Positions 37,270 to 46,977 of a DNA stretch of 54,222 bases are shown one piece after another. A program made the translations under genes and the position numbers. Under the pieces are notes generated by a model that was not told the DNA's origin, ran no database searches, and saw nothing but the letters and a program-made list of their open reading frames with translations. The stretch's first letter is position 1. Each line of letters begins with the position of its first letter. This stretch comes from Bacillota bacterium (GTDB lineage Bacteria; Bacillota; Clostridia; Clostridiales; Clostridiaceae), in assembly GCA_017861315.1 (NCBI GenBank), contig JAGFXP010000015.1, positions 1 through 54,222 on the forward strand. Reading direction: 5' to 3'.

Positions 37270-38535
37270 ATGTATAATATATTTACACTAAAAAATGGTT
37301 TAAGAGTTGTATACGAAAAAATCAGCTATGTTAAATCCATTAGTGTCGGGCTTTGGGTAGAGAACGGCTCCAGAAATGAAGACAGCAGCAACAATGGCAT
37401 TTCCCATTTCATAGAGCACATGATGTTCAAAGGAACCAGCAACCGTTCTTCACTTGAGCTTGTTGAATCAATCGAGGATGTAGGCGGGCAGATCAACGCG
37501 TTTACAGGCAAAGAATCTACATGCTTCTATATAAAAGCGCTGGATTCCTACCTTGAGCTTTCCCTGGAGATACTGTCTGATATGCTTTTCAACAGCACTT
37601 TCCACCCGGAAGACATCGAAAAGGAAAAAGGCGTCATCTCCGAAGAGATAAACATGAGCGAGGATTCTCCTGAGGACGTTCTCACCGATCTGCACAGCTC
37701 TGCGATCTGGGGGGATGATCCTATATCCCTCCCGATCCTGGGAACCTCTGAATCAATTTCATCCTTTACAAGGGAAGACATAGTGGAATATATATCCTCG
37801 CATTATATACCGGAGAACTCGGTTATTTCGATAGCAGGAAATGTAGATGAGAGCGTTATCCAGAGCCTCGTTGAGAAGTATTTCGGGGATTGGACCGGCT
37901 CGAACAAGAAGATCACCTGCTACTCCACACCTGTTCTTCAGAGCAACCACCTTCATAAAAAGAAAAACATCGAACAGCTCCACCTGAGCCTGGGAATGCC
38001 GGGAATCCAGACAGGGCATGAGGACCTGTACACGCTGCTGCTGATGAGCAATATTCTCGGCGGCGGAGCATCCTCTCTCCTGTTCCAGAGGATCAGGGAG
38101 CAGAAGGGCCTCTGCTATTCAATATACTCGTACATTTCAGCCTACAAAAACACCGGCGTAATCTCAGTATATACCAGCCTGAATCCAAGGTATGCTGACG
38201 TTGTCGTGGGGCTTATAAATGACGAAATCGGAAAGTTCATCGAGAACGGCATAACTCCCGAGAAATTGAGGAAAGCCAAGGAACAGCTGAAAGGAAGCTA
38301 CATGCTGGGACTTGAGAACACAAGCAGCCGGATGTTCAACAACGGAAAATCTGTACTCTTCCTGAACAAAATAAACACGCTGGACGACATGATAAAGAAG
38401 ATAGACAGGATAGACCAGAAGAAGCTCCAGGACGTAATGGAAAAGACATTTTCGAAAGGAATCCAGAATTCCGCCTTCGTTGGCGAGAATGTGGAACTCG
38501 GCAACATCAAAGGCATCATACAGAGCCGTAACTAG
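37270..38535 (+). CDS. mlpA: M16 family zinc peptidase (MlpA/YmxG-like)
   Basis: This 421-residue protein has the inverted zinc motif HFIEH at residues 46-50, then the downstream glutamate region EKGVISEEINMSED near 121. A second non-catalytic M16 domain follows with GGGASSLLFQRIREQKGLCYSIYS near 260. It resembles the mitochondrial processing peptidase beta subunit. The position right after pnp matches B. subtilis mlpA (ymxG), which is linked to regulation of protease genes. The ATG at 37270 behind GAGGTG is used; an upstream TTG at 37228 falls inside the pnp terminator. Confidence 0.92.
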   Translation: MYNIFTLKNGLRVVYEKISYVKSISVGLWVENGSRNEDSSNNGISHFIEHMMFKGTSNRSSLELVESIEDVGGQINAFTGKESTCFYIKALDSYLELSLEILSDMLFNSTFHPEDIEKEKGVISEEINMSEDSPEDVLTDLHSSAIWGDDPISLPILGTSESISSFTREDIVEYISSHYIPENSVISIAGNVDESVIQSLVEKYFGDWTGSNKKITCYSTPVLQSNHLHKKKNIEQLHLSLGMPGIQTGHEDLYTLLLMSNILGGGASSLLFQRIREQKGLCYSIYSYISAYKNTGVISVYTSLNPRYADVVVGLINDEIGKFIENGITPEKLRKAKEQLKGSYMLGLENTSSRMFNNGKSVLFLNKINTLDDMIKKIDRIDQKKLQDVMEKTFSKGIQNSAFVGENVELGNIKGIIQSRN

Positions 38536-38554
38536 GTTTATATATAAAGTTTAT

Positions 38555-38594
38555 AATTATAAGTAAATACCACGGTGTTTACTTATAATTTTTT
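38555..38594 (+). terminator. Long AT-rich terminator hairpin after the M16 peptidase
   Basis: Arms 38555-38571 and 38574-38590 pair over 17 positions with one G-U wobble. The right arm runs into TTTT. The stem is long enough to compensate for low GC. Confidence 0.75.
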
Positions 38595-38601
38595 GAAATT
38601 A

Positions 38602-38610
38602 TGATATAAT
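38602..38610 (+). promoter_or_regulatory. Extended -10 promoter before the aspartokinase gene
   Basis: TGATATAAT at 38602-38610 is a full extended -10. No good -35 is present at the right distance. The start near 38617 leaves a leader of only about 30 bases, too short for a lysine riboswitch. Confidence 0.55.
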
Positions 38611-38647
38611 CAACGATAAGAGATGAATTGTTCGGGAGGTCTGTTTA

Positions 38648-39850
38648 ATGAAAATATTGATACAAAAATTCGGCGGAACTTCGGTTTCAACAGAGGACAG
38701 GCGAAGCCTGGTAGTCGAAAAGATAAAGAAGGCAAGGGAAGAAGGCTATTCGCCTGTTGTGGTGGTTTCGGCTATGGGAAGAAAAGGGCAGCCTTATGCC
38801 ACAGACACGCTCTTGTCTCTGGTGAGTCAGGATTTCAAGGATGCAAACCCTCTTGCTGCAGATCTCCTCATGAGCTGCGGCGAGATAATAAGCACGGTAA
38901 TCATGTGCGATGACCTTAAGGAAAATGGCATAGCCGGGGTACCTCTTACAGGAGGCCAGGCAGGCATAGTGACTGACAACAAATACAACAACGCAACAAT
39001 AGTTAAGGTCAATCCGGAAAGGATACTGAACCTGCTTAATGAAGACAAGGTTCCGGTAATTGCAGGCTTCCAGGGAATCAGCGAAAGCGGCTACGTCACA
39101 ACCCTGGGAAGAGGCGGCAGCGACACCACCGCATCCCTTATCGGGGTTGCGCTGCATGCTGACGAAATCCAGATATACACAGACGTGGACGGTATAATGA
39201 CGGCAGACCCCAGGATTGTTGAAGATGCGTCGCTTATTGAGGAAATCAGCTACAACGAGGTGTTCCAGCTTGCAGACGAGGGCGCCAAGGTCATTCACCC
39301 CAGGGCCGTCGAGATCGCAATGAAGGCGAACATACCGCTTGTAATCAAGAATACAATGAGCGACTGCAGCGGCACAGTAATAAGCAGCTTCAGAAAACAG
39401 AACCCCGACAATGTAATAATCGGCATAACATCGATGAACGACAGGGTCCAGATTACAGTAGAAGCCTCTCTGAACTCGGGAAACATGAATTACGGGAATA
39501 TCCTTGACGAAATCGCAAGGAACAACATCAGCATAGACCTGATCAATATTTTCCCTAAGGAGAAGGTGTTCACTATAGACAAAAAGGACCTGAAAGCTTT
39601 CAGCGAGATAATGGACAGGCTTCAGATAAAATATTCGTCCATAGAAAACTGCAGCAAGCTCTCCGTTGTGGGAAGCAGGATGAGGGGCTTGCCGGGAGTA
39701 ATGGCCAAAATAATCGGCGCGCTGGAAAAAGAAGGCGTTACTGTCCTTCAGACTGCGGATTCACACACTACAATCTGGTGCCTTATCAACAGCAGGGATG
39801 TTGAAAAAGCTATAGTTTCTCTCCATAAAGATTTCAATCTTGGAAATTAG
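38648..39850 (+). CDS. dapG: Aspartate kinase (DapG-like, monofunctional)
   Basis: This 400-residue enzyme phosphorylates aspartate, the first step to diaminopimelate, lysine, threonine and methionine. IQKFGGTSVST lies at the N-terminus, GRGGSDTTA near 158 and YTDVDGIMTADPRIV near 178. Two C-terminal ACT domains start near 260 and 340 and probably give feedback control. The position between the M16 peptidase and spoIIIE corresponds to B. subtilis dapG, the diaminopimelate-sensitive isozyme linked to spores. No lysine riboswitch precedes it. The asd, dapA and dipicolinate synthase genes found next to it in Bacillus are absent. Confidence 0.92.
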   Translation: MKILIQKFGGTSVSTEDRRSLVVEKIKKAREEGYSPVVVVSAMGRKGQPYATDTLLSLVSQDFKDANPLAADLLMSCGEIISTVIMCDDLKENGIAGVPLTGGQAGIVTDNKYNNATIVKVNPERILNLLNEDKVPVIAGFQGISESGYVTTLGRGGSDTTASLIGVALHADEIQIYTDVDGIMTADPRIVEDASLIEEISYNEVFQLADEGAKVIHPRAVEIAMKANIPLVIKNTMSDCSGTVISSFRKQNPDNVIIGITSMNDRVQITVEASLNSGNMNYGNILDEIARNNISIDLINIFPKEKVFTIDKKDLKAFSEIMDRLQIKYSSIENCSKLSVVGSRMRGLPGVMAKIIGALEKEGVTVLQTADSHTTIWCLINSRDVEKAIVSLHKDFNLGN

Positions 39851-39883
39851 TACAAATTAGTATTCTAGAGGTGATGCTTTGTC

Positions 39884-42094
39884 ATGGCTAAAAAAAATAG
39901 AAAACCGCAACCTCAAGGCGAGCTGCAGGGCGAGATCAAAGGCGTGCTGCTTATAACACTGGGTGTGCTCATACTCATCAGTGTTTTATCATCGTCTTCT
40001 TCGGGCATTCTCGGGAACGCCGTAAGAAAAATCCTTGTCGCGCTTATGGGCCTGGGAGCATACGTATTTCCGATTATATTCATTTTTATCGGAATTTGCT
40101 TCATTTTGAGAAAAAACAATTTCAGGTTCAGCAGGAAGTTCTACGGGATAATCATTTTCATAATAAATACACTGCTGACGCTGCAGATGATCATAATGGG
40201 AAATTACTATACAGAGGGAAGCACCGGCGTTGGCATCACCAGGCTGTACGAATCAAGCAGCGCTGTGCACGGCGGAATCATAAGCTACCTCATAGATATA
40301 CCCCTGTACAAGCTGCTGGGGTCTGCAGGCAGCTACGTCGTTTTTGCTGCAGTATACATAGTCTCCTTCATCCTTATATCAAGGATAACCCTTTACGATG
40401 TCCTTTCATTCTTAAAAGGGAAGTTCAGGAGGTCAGAGAAGCCTGCGATCTCTGAAAAAACAAGGGAGACAGCAAAGCCTCAGACGGAAGGCGAAAAGGA
40501 TTCCTACGTCAAGGGCATTAACAGCAGGATAAAGATAATGAACTTCATGAAGTCCACAGATGCCGAGGGAGCACGGGATAGCCAGCAGCCGACTGCTGCG
40601 GTAACTGAACCTGTTCCCGACACCTCGATTAATGACGAGCTTGACCAGGAGATCAAGAAATCATCATTGAAGAATGAGGCGAAATACAATTTCCCGGCCA
40701 TCGATCTCCTTAAAAAGAACACGCAGTCACAGCTGAACAAGGAGGATAAGCGAGAGCTTATAGGAAATGCAACCAAGCTTGAAGAGACCCTCAGCAGCTT
40801 CGGTGTGGAGGCAAAGGTGGTGCAGGTAAGCAAAGGTCCGTCCGTTACCAGGTTCGAGCTCCAGCCCAACCCGGGCGTCAAGGTCAGCAGGATAGTTAAC
40901 CTTTCTGATGACATAGCGCTTGCGCTTGCGGCTTCCGGCGTAAGGATCGAGGCTCCAATACCGGGGAAATCAGCTGTAGGCATTGAGGTGCCAAACAGCA
41001 CCCTTTCACCGGTTTTCCTGAGGGAGGTAATAGAATCAGAGGAATTCATAAATTCCAAAAAGAATTTGTCTTTCTGCCTGGGCAAGGATATCGCAGGAAA
41101 CTGCGTGGCTTCGGACCTCACAAAAATGCCGCACCTTCTCATAGCAGGTGCTACAGGCTCCGGAAAGAGCGTGTGCATCAACACCCTGATCATAAGCCTG
41201 CTCTACAAATACTCTCCGGACAAGGTGAGGCTCCTCATGGTGGATCCGAAGGTCGTGGAGCTGAACGTTTACAACGGGATACCGCACCTCCTCATACCGG
41301 TGGTCACAGACCCTAAAAAGGCGGCGGGCGCCCTGAACTGGGCTGTCAATGAAATGACAAGAAGGTACAAGCTTTTCGCCGACAACGGTGTAAGGAATAT
41401 TGAGGGCTACAACGACCTGTCCGAAACCGGAAAAATAGACGACAAGCTGCCGTTCATAGTCATAATCATCGACGAGCTTGCAGACCTTATGATGGTATGC
41501 CCTAACGACATAGAGGATTACATAGGAAGGCTTGCCCAGATGGCAAGAGCGGCAGGCATGCATCTGGTTATTGCCACACAGAGACCGTCTGTAGATGTAA
41601 TTACCGGAGTCATAAAGGCAAACATCCCTTCAAGGATTTCCTTCGCTGTATCGAGCCAGATAGACTCCAGGACGATACTAGACATGGCCGGAGCTGAGAA
41701 GCTCCTTGGAAAAGGAGACATGCTATTCTACCCTGTGGGGGAGGCTAAGCCGGTCAGAATCCAGGGCGCCTTCATTTCTGAGAGCGAGGTCGAAAATGTT
41801 GTCGATTTCATCAAAAAACAGATGGGAGATCCTGAATATAAGGAAGAGCTGATGGATCATCTGGACAAGGTAAACACCGGCGAGGAGGTTGACGATTATG
41901 ATGACCTTCTCGATGAAGCAATTAAAATTGTGATTGATGCGGGACAGGCTTCAACATCCCTTCTCCAGAGAAGGCTCAAGATAGGCTACAACAGGGCTGC
42001 CAGGATAATCGAACAGCTTGAGGAAAGGAACATCATATCCTGCAAGGACGGTAGCAAACCAAGACAGATACTGGTGGAGAGAGATGAATATTAA
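39884..42094 (+). CDS. spoIIIE: FtsK/SpoIIIE family DNA translocase
   Basis: This 736-residue protein has four membrane helices within residues 20-175, a variable linker (about 185-270), and the RecA-like motor. Walker A is GATGSGKSVCIN near 420 and Walker B is FIVIIIDELADL near 525. A C-terminal gamma winged-helix domain (about 670-736) reads orienting DNA motifs. It pumps chromosomal DNA through the division or sporulation septum. It is placed between the aspartokinase gene and rimO, as spoIIIE is in spore formers. GAGGTGATG is the upstream ribosome binding site. Confidence 0.96.
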   Translation: MAKKNRKPQPQGELQGEIKGVLLITLGVLILISVLSSSSSGILGNAVRKILVALMGLGAYVFPIIFIFIGICFILRKNNFRFSRKFYGIIIFIINTLLTLQMIIMGNYYTEGSTGVGITRLYESSSAVHGGIISYLIDIPLYKLLGSAGSYVVFAAVYIVSFILISRITLYDVLSFLKGKFRRSEKPAISEKTRETAKPQTEGEKDSYVKGINSRIKIMNFMKSTDAEGARDSQQPTAAVTEPVPDTSINDELDQEIKKSSLKNEAKYNFPAIDLLKKNTQSQLNKEDKRELIGNATKLEETLSSFGVEAKVVQVSKGPSVTRFELQPNPGVKVSRIVNLSDDIALALAASGVRIEAPIPGKSAVGIEVPNSTLSPVFLREVIESEEFINSKKNLSFCLGKDIAGNCVASDLTKMPHLLIAGATGSGKSVCINTLIISLLYKYSPDKVRLLMVDPKVVELNVYNGIPHLLIPVVTDPKKAAGALNWAVNEMTRRYKLFADNGVRNIEGYNDLSETGKIDDKLPFIVIIIDELADLMMVCPNDIEDYIGRLAQMARAAGMHLVIATQRPSVDVITGVIKANIPSRISFAVSSQIDSRTILDMAGAEKLLGKGDMLFYPVGEAKPVRIQGAFISESEVENVVDFIKKQMGDPEYKEELMDHLDKVNTGEEVDDYDDLLDEAIKIVIDAGQASTSLLQRRLKIGYNRAARIIEQLEERNIISCKDGSKPRQILVERDEY

Positions 42095-42118
42095 AAATAT
42101 TTACTGGAGGAATTAAGT

Positions 42119-43462
42119 TTGTCAAAGATAAAAATAGGACTTGTCAGCTTAGGCTGCGACAAAAACAGAATAGATTCAGAAATCATTTTGGGCAAAGTGA
42201 ACTCAAGCCTTGATTTCGAGATAGTGAACGACCCGAAGACGGCTGATGTCATAATCGTAAATACCTGCGGATTCATAGAATCTGCAAAACAGGAATCCAT
42301 AAACACGATCCTGGAGATGAACGAATACAAGACAAAACACAATTGCCAGGTTCTGGTGGTAACCGGCTGCCTAAGCCAGAGATACCAGGATGAGCTCAAG
42401 GAAGCTATGCCCGAGATAGACATAATGCTGGGCGTCAACGACTATGACAAGCTCATGGACATGATTGCAGCCTTCCTCAACAAGAGAAGCGTTTCAATGA
42501 ATCTCCGTGGCTACAGCGATACAAACATCAATGAGGGCGAGAGGGTTCTGACCACGAAACCTCACACGGCATATATAAGGATAGCTGAAGGCTGCGATAA
42601 TTTCTGCACCTACTGCATAATCCCGAAGATAAGGGGAAAGTACAGGAGCAGGCAAATGGAAAACATTCTGCGCGAAGCGGAAACACTTGCTAAGAACGGC
42701 GTAAAGGAGCTGATTCTCGTTGCCCAGGACACAACAAGATACGGAATAGATCTTTACGGAACGAAGAGGCTCCACGAACTGATGGACGCTGTTTCGGCAA
42801 TAGACGGCATAGAATGGATCAGGGTGCTCTACTGCTACCCTGAGGAGATATACGGCGAACTGATCGACACGATGGCCTCAAATCCAAAGATATGCAGGTA
42901 CCTTGACATACCTCTCCAGCACATCAGCGACAGGGTGCTGAAGATGATGGGCAGAAGGGGGAGAAAAGCGGAAATCACCAGAACAATAGAGCTGCTGAGG
43001 GACAAGATAGAGAACGTCTGCCTGAGGACCTCTATCATAGTAGGCTTCCCCGGTGAAACAGATGAAGATTTCAGGGAGCTCTGCGATTTCATATCTGAAA
43101 TGAAATTTGACAATCTCGGTGTGTTCATGTACTCCCAGGAGGAGGATACCCCGGCCGCAATAATGAATGACCAGGTGAACGATGAGACAAAGCTCAGCAG
43201 ATACAACGAGCTGATGAGCCTGCAGCGGAAGATTTCGAAAGAGAAGAATATCGGAAAGATAGGACGCATATACGACGTTATGATTGAAGGGCAGAAAAAC
43301 CGCAGGTGGTTTGGAAGAAGCTACGAGATGTCTCCAGAGATTGACGGGCTTGTCTACATCGACTCAAAATACAATCTGGAAATAGGGAGCATCGTTAAAG
43401 TGAAAATAACCGACAGTATGGAATATGATTTATTAGGAGTGGTGTTTTATGAATCTCGCTAA
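42119..43462 (+). CDS. rimO: Ribosomal protein S12 methylthiotransferase RimO
   Basis: This 447-residue radical SAM enzyme modifies an aspartate of S12. The N-terminal UPF0004 domain carries [12 protein letters not shown] and [13 protein letters not shown] with cluster cysteines. The radical SAM motif [13 protein letters not shown] lies near 157, and a TRAM domain occupies about 380-447. The start is TTG at 42119, with TGGAGG 9 bases upstream. It overlaps pgsA by 14 bases, a conserved Firmicutes coupling. Confidence 0.95.
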   Translation: MSKIKIGLVSLGCDKNRIDSEIILGKVNSSLDFEIVNDPKTADVIIVNTCGFIESAKQESINTILEMNEYKTKHNCQVLVVTGCLSQRYQDELKEAMPEIDIMLGVNDYDKLMDMIAAFLNKRSVSMNLRGYSDTNINEGERVLTTKPHTAYIRIAEGCDNFCTYCIIPKIRGKYRSRQMENILREAETLAKNGVKELILVAQDTTRYGIDLYGTKRLHELMDAVSAIDGIEWIRVLYCYPEEIYGELIDTMASNPKICRYLDIPLQHISDRVLKMMGRRGRKAEITRTIELLRDKIENVCLRTSIIVGFPGETDEDFRELCDFISEMKFDNLGVFMYSQEEDTPAAIMNDQVNDETKLSRYNELMSLQRKISKEKNIGKIGRIYDVMIEGQKNRRWFGRSYEMSPEIDGLVYIDSKYNLEIGSIVKVKITDSMEYDLLGVVFYESR

Positions 43463-44018
43463 CAAGATAACAATGGTAAGGATATTTTTGATACCCGTAT
43501 TCCTTGTACTCGTGACGATCGAAGCGATACCAAACGGCAAGCTTATGGCTCTGGCCGTGTTCATAATCGCTTCGCTTACAGACAAGCTGGACGGGTATAT
43601 CGCAAGAAGCAGGAACCTTATAACCAATTTCGGAAAATTCATGGACCCCCTTGCAGACAAGCTGCTTGTCACTTCGGCGCTGATCGCCCTGGTTGAATTC
43701 CAGATAATCGCAGGCTGGGTTGCCGTCGTGATAATCGCCCGTGAATTTGCGGTGACAGGACTAAGGACCATAGCAGCGGGAGAAGGCAACGTAATCGCTG
43801 CAAGCTCCTGGGGGAAAGCCAAGACGACTGCACAGATGATAGCGATAATTCTCGCTCTCATATTCATGTGCTACGATGTGCTGCCGCTTGGGATGATAAG
43901 CCAGGCTGCTTTCAAGGTGGCAGTTGATATCTGCATGTACGTTGCGGTAATCGCAACAATAATTTCTGGCGCTGACTACTTCGTCAAAAACAAGGACGTA
44001 ATTCAGCACGACAAATAA
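43449..44018 (+). CDS. pgsA: CDP-diacylglycerol-glycerol-3-phosphate 3-phosphatidyltransferase
   Basis: This 189-residue membrane enzyme makes phosphatidylglycerol phosphate. The CDP-alcohol phosphotransferase motif is visible near 36-62 ([12 protein letters not shown] then [10 protein letters not shown]), with D, D, G, A, R, G, D and D in place. Four to five hydrophobic helices are seen. It uses the product of CdsA encoded 20 kb upstream. It starts inside rimO. In Bacillus cinA and recA follow; here cinA is missing. Confidence 0.96.
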   Translation: MNLANKITMVRIFLIPVFLVLVTIEAIPNGKLMALAVFIIASLTDKLDGYIARSRNLITNFGKFMDPLADKLLVTSALIALVEFQIIAGWVAVVIIAREFAVTGLRTIAAGEGNVIAASSWGKAKTTAQMIAIILALIFMCYDVLPLGMISQAAFKVAVDICMYVAVIATIISGADYFVKNKDVIQHDK

Positions 44019-44061
44019 CAAACATGGTTAAAAAATATATGCACTGGATATAATACTAATG

Positions 44062-44090
44062 TTGACCTTGCATCATATATGGTATATAAT
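44062..44090 (+). promoter_or_regulatory. Vegetative promoter of recA
   Basis: TTGACC at 44062-44067 and TATAAT at 44085-44090, 17 bases apart. The start near 44097 falls at the edge of the LexA box. Confidence 0.8.
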
Positions 44091-44096
44091 CATTTT

Positions 44097-44110
44097 AGAA
44101 CATGTGTTCG
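44097..44110. promoter_or_regulatory. LexA (SOS) operator before recA
   Basis: AGAACATGTGTTCG at 44097-44110 fits the Gram-positive LexA box (CGAACRNRYGTTYG) at all but the first base. It lies over the predicted transcription start, so bound LexA would block initiation until DNA damage. Confidence 0.85.
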
Positions 44111-44129
44111 CAGAAAGGGAGTGGACTAT

Positions 44130-45200
44130 TTGGCAAGTAATATTAACAGCGATAAATTAAAAGCAATCGAGGCAGCTATGGGGCAGATAGAGAAACAGTT
44201 CGGCAAAGGTTCCATAATGAAGCTTGGAGAAGACAGCATACTGGCTATTGACTCAATATCCACAGGATGCCTTGATCTTGATATAGCATTAGGAATCGGC
44301 GGCGTACCAAGGGGAAGGGTTGTGGAGATATTCGGACCTGAATCATCAGGTAAGACAACAGTGGCCCTTCATATGGTTGCAGAGGCTCAGAAATCAGGCG
44401 GCGCTGCTGCTTTCATAGATGCCGAGCATGCCCTTGACCCGTCCTATGCAAAAAACCTCGGAGTTGACATTGACAATCTCATCGTATCACAGCCTGACAC
44501 AGGCGAGCAGGCTCTGGAGATCACTGAGGCGCTTGTGCGCTCAGGAGCTATAGACATAATAGTAGTGGACTCCGTTGCCGCATTGGTGCCTAGAGCGGAA
44601 ATAGAAGGCGAGATGGGAGACTCCCATGTAGGCCTTCAGGCAAGGCTCATGTCACAGGCTTTGAGAAAATTGGCCGGTTCAATAAACAATGCCAAATGCG
44701 TTGTTGTTTTCATAAACCAGCTGAGGGAAAAAGTAGGCATAATGTTCGGAAATCCTGAGACAACACCAGGCGGAAGGGCTCTGAAATTCTATGCCTCCGT
44801 TAGACTGGATGTAAGAAGGATAGATTCCATAAAGCAGGGAGATGCCGTTATAGGAAACAGGACGAGGATCAAGGTTACCAAAAACAAGGTGGCTCCTCCT
44901 TTCAAACAGGCGGAGTTTGACATAATGTACAACGAGGGCATTTCCAGGCCTGGAAGCGTCGTGGACGTTGGCGTCAAAGAGGATATTGTTCAGAAGAGCG
45001 GGGCATGGTTCTCCTACAACGATATCAGGCTCGGACAGGGAAGGGAAAATGCGAAGCAGTACATGAAGGACAACCCTGAAATTATGGTTGAAATTGAAAA
45101 CAAAATAAGAGCAAAGCACAATCTTCCGTTAATAAAAGTGCCGGCAGCTGAACCGGCAGCCAAGGCAGCTGAGAAAACAGCCGAAAAAGCAACAAAATAG
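44130..45200 (+). CDS. recA: Recombinase RecA
   Basis: This 356-residue recombinase has [13 protein letters not shown] (Walker A near 69), [10 protein letters not shown], the LexA/coprotease-linked core [36 protein letters not shown] (span near 145-180) and [18 protein letters not shown]. The tail is Ala/Lys rich. The start is set at TTG 44130 behind AAAGGGAG; an ATG at 44079 is upstream of the -10 box and so cannot be used. It is SOS-regulated by the LexA box just upstream and ends at a strong terminator. Confidence 0.97.
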   Translation: MASNINSDKLKAIEAAMGQIEKQFGKGSIMKLGEDSILAIDSISTGCLDLDIALGIGGVPRGRVVEIFGPESSGKTTVALHMVAEAQKSGGAAAFIDAEHALDPSYAKNLGVDIDNLIVSQPDTGEQALEITEALVRSGAIDIIVVDSVAALVPRAEIEGEMGDSHVGLQARLMSQALRKLAGSINNAKCVVVFINQLREKVGIMFGNPETTPGGRALKFYASVRLDVRRIDSIKQGDAVIGNRTRIKVTKNKVAPPFKQAEFDIMYNEGISRPGSVVDVGVKEDIVQKSGAWFSYNDIRLGQGRENAKQYMKDNPEIMVEIENKIRAKHNLPLIKVPAAEPAAKAAEKTAEKATK

Positions 45201-45209
45201 AGAAAATAT

Positions 45210-45248
45210 AAGACTATCATCTCTTCAAAAGGTGATAGTCTTTATTTA
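45210..45248 (+). terminator. Intrinsic terminator after recA
   Basis: AAGACTATCATC (45210-45221) pairs with GGTGATAGTCTT (45231-45242), one G-U, followed by T-rich sequence. Confidence 0.85.
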
Positions 45249-45281
45249 TCCTGATATATGTGGGCATAATGCCATATCAGC

Positions 45282-45310
45282 TTGACAATTGTTTCATTAT
45301 AATATAAAAT
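45282..45310 (+). promoter_or_regulatory. Vegetative promoter of rny
   Basis: TTGACA at 45282-45287 and TAAAAT at 45305-45310 with a 17-base spacer. A leader of about 115 bases follows in which no other feature was recognised. A bulged inverted repeat (CTGATAT/ATATCAG with GGCA/TGCC, 45251-45280) sits directly upstream of the -35. Confidence 0.75.
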
Positions 45311-45431
45311 TAATACAAATTCTGGTTTATCATTCATCAATTAATACCATTTGAATATATTATGACACCTTTTCCATGCTTTCTTACTACTTGAAAGTTA
45401 TACCCAAATAATAAGCAAAGGAGGTGTTCAT

Positions 45432-45521
45432 GTGGAACCAATTATATATATTGTTGCTGCAGGTTTAGTTGTAGCAGTAGGACTACTCGTGGGCTTCAAT
45501 ATCACCAGACAGGATTGCTGA
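45432..45521 (+). pseudogene. rny: Out-of-frame N-terminal membrane anchor of RNase Y
   Basis: A GTG at 45432, 5 bases after AAAGGAGGTG, opens a 29-residue frame: [19 protein letters not shown] then [10 protein letters not shown] and a TGA stop. This is an unmistakable RNase Y type N-terminal membrane helix with its own good ribosome binding site. The catalytic part continues in another frame (+1), from codons open from 45481 on. The two frames overlap at 45481-45521. If joined, the linker between anchor and catalytic coil is also about 24 residues shorter than in B. subtilis RNase Y. This points to a small deletion with a frame change, or an assembly error. Confidence 0.75.
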
Positions 45522-45543
45522 AACAAAGAAAAAAGAAGCCATT

Positions 45544-46908
45544 TTGGAAGCTAAGGAAGAAATGCACAAGCTCAGAAATGATTTCGAGAAGGAATCCAGG
45601 GATAGAAGAAATGAAATCCAGCGTCTTGAAAGAAGGAATTTGCAGAGGGAAGAATCTATCGACAAAAAGGTTGAAATGCTGGAGAAAAAGGAAGAGAACC
45701 TCAACAAAAAACAGTTGAAGATGGAAGAAACAGCGGCTAGCATTGAAGAACTTTACGTTCAGCAGAGAGAAGAGCTGCAGAGGCTATCAGGTTTATCTTC
45801 AGATGAAGCAAAACAGATTTTATTGGATGAAATAAGCAAAGAAATCAGGCATGAAGCTGCTGTTATGATTAAGGACGTTGAAGCAAAGGCAAAAGAAGAA
45901 GCAGACAAAAAGGCCAGAGAAATTATAACTTGCGCAATTCAGAGATGCGCTGCAGACCATGTGGCGGAAACCACAGTACATGTTGTTGCCCTTCCGAATG
46001 ACGAAATGAAAGGCAGAATAATAGGAAGAGAAGGCAGAAACATACGTACTCTGGAAACGCTGACGGGAGTTGACCTCATAATAGACGATACTCCGGAAGC
46101 GGTAATACTCTCAGGTTTCGATCCGATAAGAAGAGAAGTTGCAAGGATAGCATTGGAAAAGCTAATAGTTGATGGTAGGATACACCCTGCAAGAATCGAA
46201 GAAATGGTTGAGAAAGCTAAAAAAGAAGTTGAGAACAATATCAAAGAGGAAGGCGAGCAAGCTACTTTCGAGACATCAGTTCACGGTCTTCACCCTGAAT
46301 TGGTAAGATTACTCGGAAGATTGAAATACAGAACCAGCTACGGTCAGAATGTGTTAAAGCATTCTATCGAGGTTTCGTACTTAGCAGGACTCATGGCTTC
46401 AGAGTTGGGATTAGATCCTACCGCAGCCAAGAGAGCCGGATTGCTTCATGATATAGGAAAGGCAGTAGACCATGAGGTCGAAGGTCCGCACGCTACAATA
46501 GGTGCCGACATTGCTAAAAAGTATCATGAGTCTCAAGTGATAGTCAATTCAATAGCAGCTCATCATGGAGATGTGGAGTATGAATCAATAGAGTCAATTC
46601 TGGTTCAGGCGGCAGACGCAGTATCTGCGGCAAGGCCTGGCGCTAGAAGAGAAACTCTTGAAGCATACATAAAGAGACTGGAAAAACTTGAAGAAATCGC
46701 TAATTCATATGAAGGCGTAGAAAAGTCATATGCCATTCAAGCGGGAAGAGAAATCAGAATTATGGTAAAACCAGAAGTAGTTGACGATGTAGCAGCTTTG
46801 GAAATGGCAAGGAATATCGTCAAGAAAATAGAATCTGAACTGGAATATCCTGGTCAGATCAAGGTGAATGTAATAAGAGAAACAAGAGCAGTTGATTATG
46901 CTAAATAA
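45544..46908 (+). CDS. rny: Ribonuclease Y, coiled-coil, KH and HD catalytic part
   Basis: This 454-residue frame covers the coiled coil ([17 protein letters not shown] onward, 1-130), the KH domain with [19 protein letters not shown] near 157, and the HD phosphodiesterase domain with [15 protein letters not shown] near 300 plus AAHHGD. It ends [12 protein letters not shown] as in the family. RNase Y is a membrane-bound endonuclease that starts mRNA decay. Full-length enzymes are about 510-520 residues, so the membrane anchor is missing from this frame; it is encoded just upstream out of frame. The TTG at 45544 has no convincing ribosome binding site, so it may not be the true start. It is either a damaged gene or a sequence error. 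Confidence 0.9.
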   Translation: MEAKEEMHKLRNDFEKESRDRRNEIQRLERRNLQREESIDKKVEMLEKKEENLNKKQLKMEETAASIEELYVQQREELQRLSGLSSDEAKQILLDEISKEIRHEAAVMIKDVEAKAKEEADKKAREIITCAIQRCAADHVAETTVHVVALPNDEMKGRIIGREGRNIRTLETLTGVDLIIDDTPEAVILSGFDPIRREVARIALEKLIVDGRIHPARIEEMVEKAKKEVENNIKEEGEQATFETSVHGLHPELVRLLGRLKYRTSYGQNVLKHSIEVSYLAGLMASELGLDPTAAKRAGLLHDIGKAVDHEVEGPHATIGADIAKKYHESQVIVNSIAAHHGDVEYESIESILVQAADAVSAARPGARRETLEAYIKRLEKLEEIANSYEGVEKSYAIQAGREIRIMVKPEVVDDVAALEMARNIVKKIESELEYPGQIKVNVIRETRAVDYAK

Positions 46909-46923
46909 CAACAATTAACAATT

Positions 46924-46977
46924 AATTCCTTTTAAATTTTATTATTTATAAAGTTTAAGAGGAATTTTTATTTTTTT
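46924..46977 (+). terminator. Intrinsic terminator after rny
   Basis: AATTCCTTTTAAA (46924-46936) pairs with TTTAAGAGGAATT (46954-46966), one G-U, with an AT-rich 17-base loop and a long T-rich tail to 46977. Its right arm is shared with the sigma-H type promoter of spoVS. Confidence 0.7.

Noticed and set aside
38611..38647. Possible lysine riboswitch before the aspartokinase gene
   Set aside because: The leader is only about 30 bases, far too short for the roughly 180-base lysine aptamer.
38623..38913. 96-codon plus-strand frame overlapping the aspartokinase start
   Set aside because: Out-of-frame shadow of the aspartokinase gene; the real start at 38648 has GGGAGG upstream and the conserved KFGGTS motif.
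44079..44129. Upstream ATG start for recA at 44079
   Set aside because: It lies before the -10 box and the added 17 residues cross the LexA operator; not part of the transcript.
45513..45521. Programmed +1 frameshift in rny
   Set aside because: No slippery codon or internal Shine-Dalgarno is evident near the TGA, the family is not known for recoding, and the linker is also shortened, which recoding would not explain.
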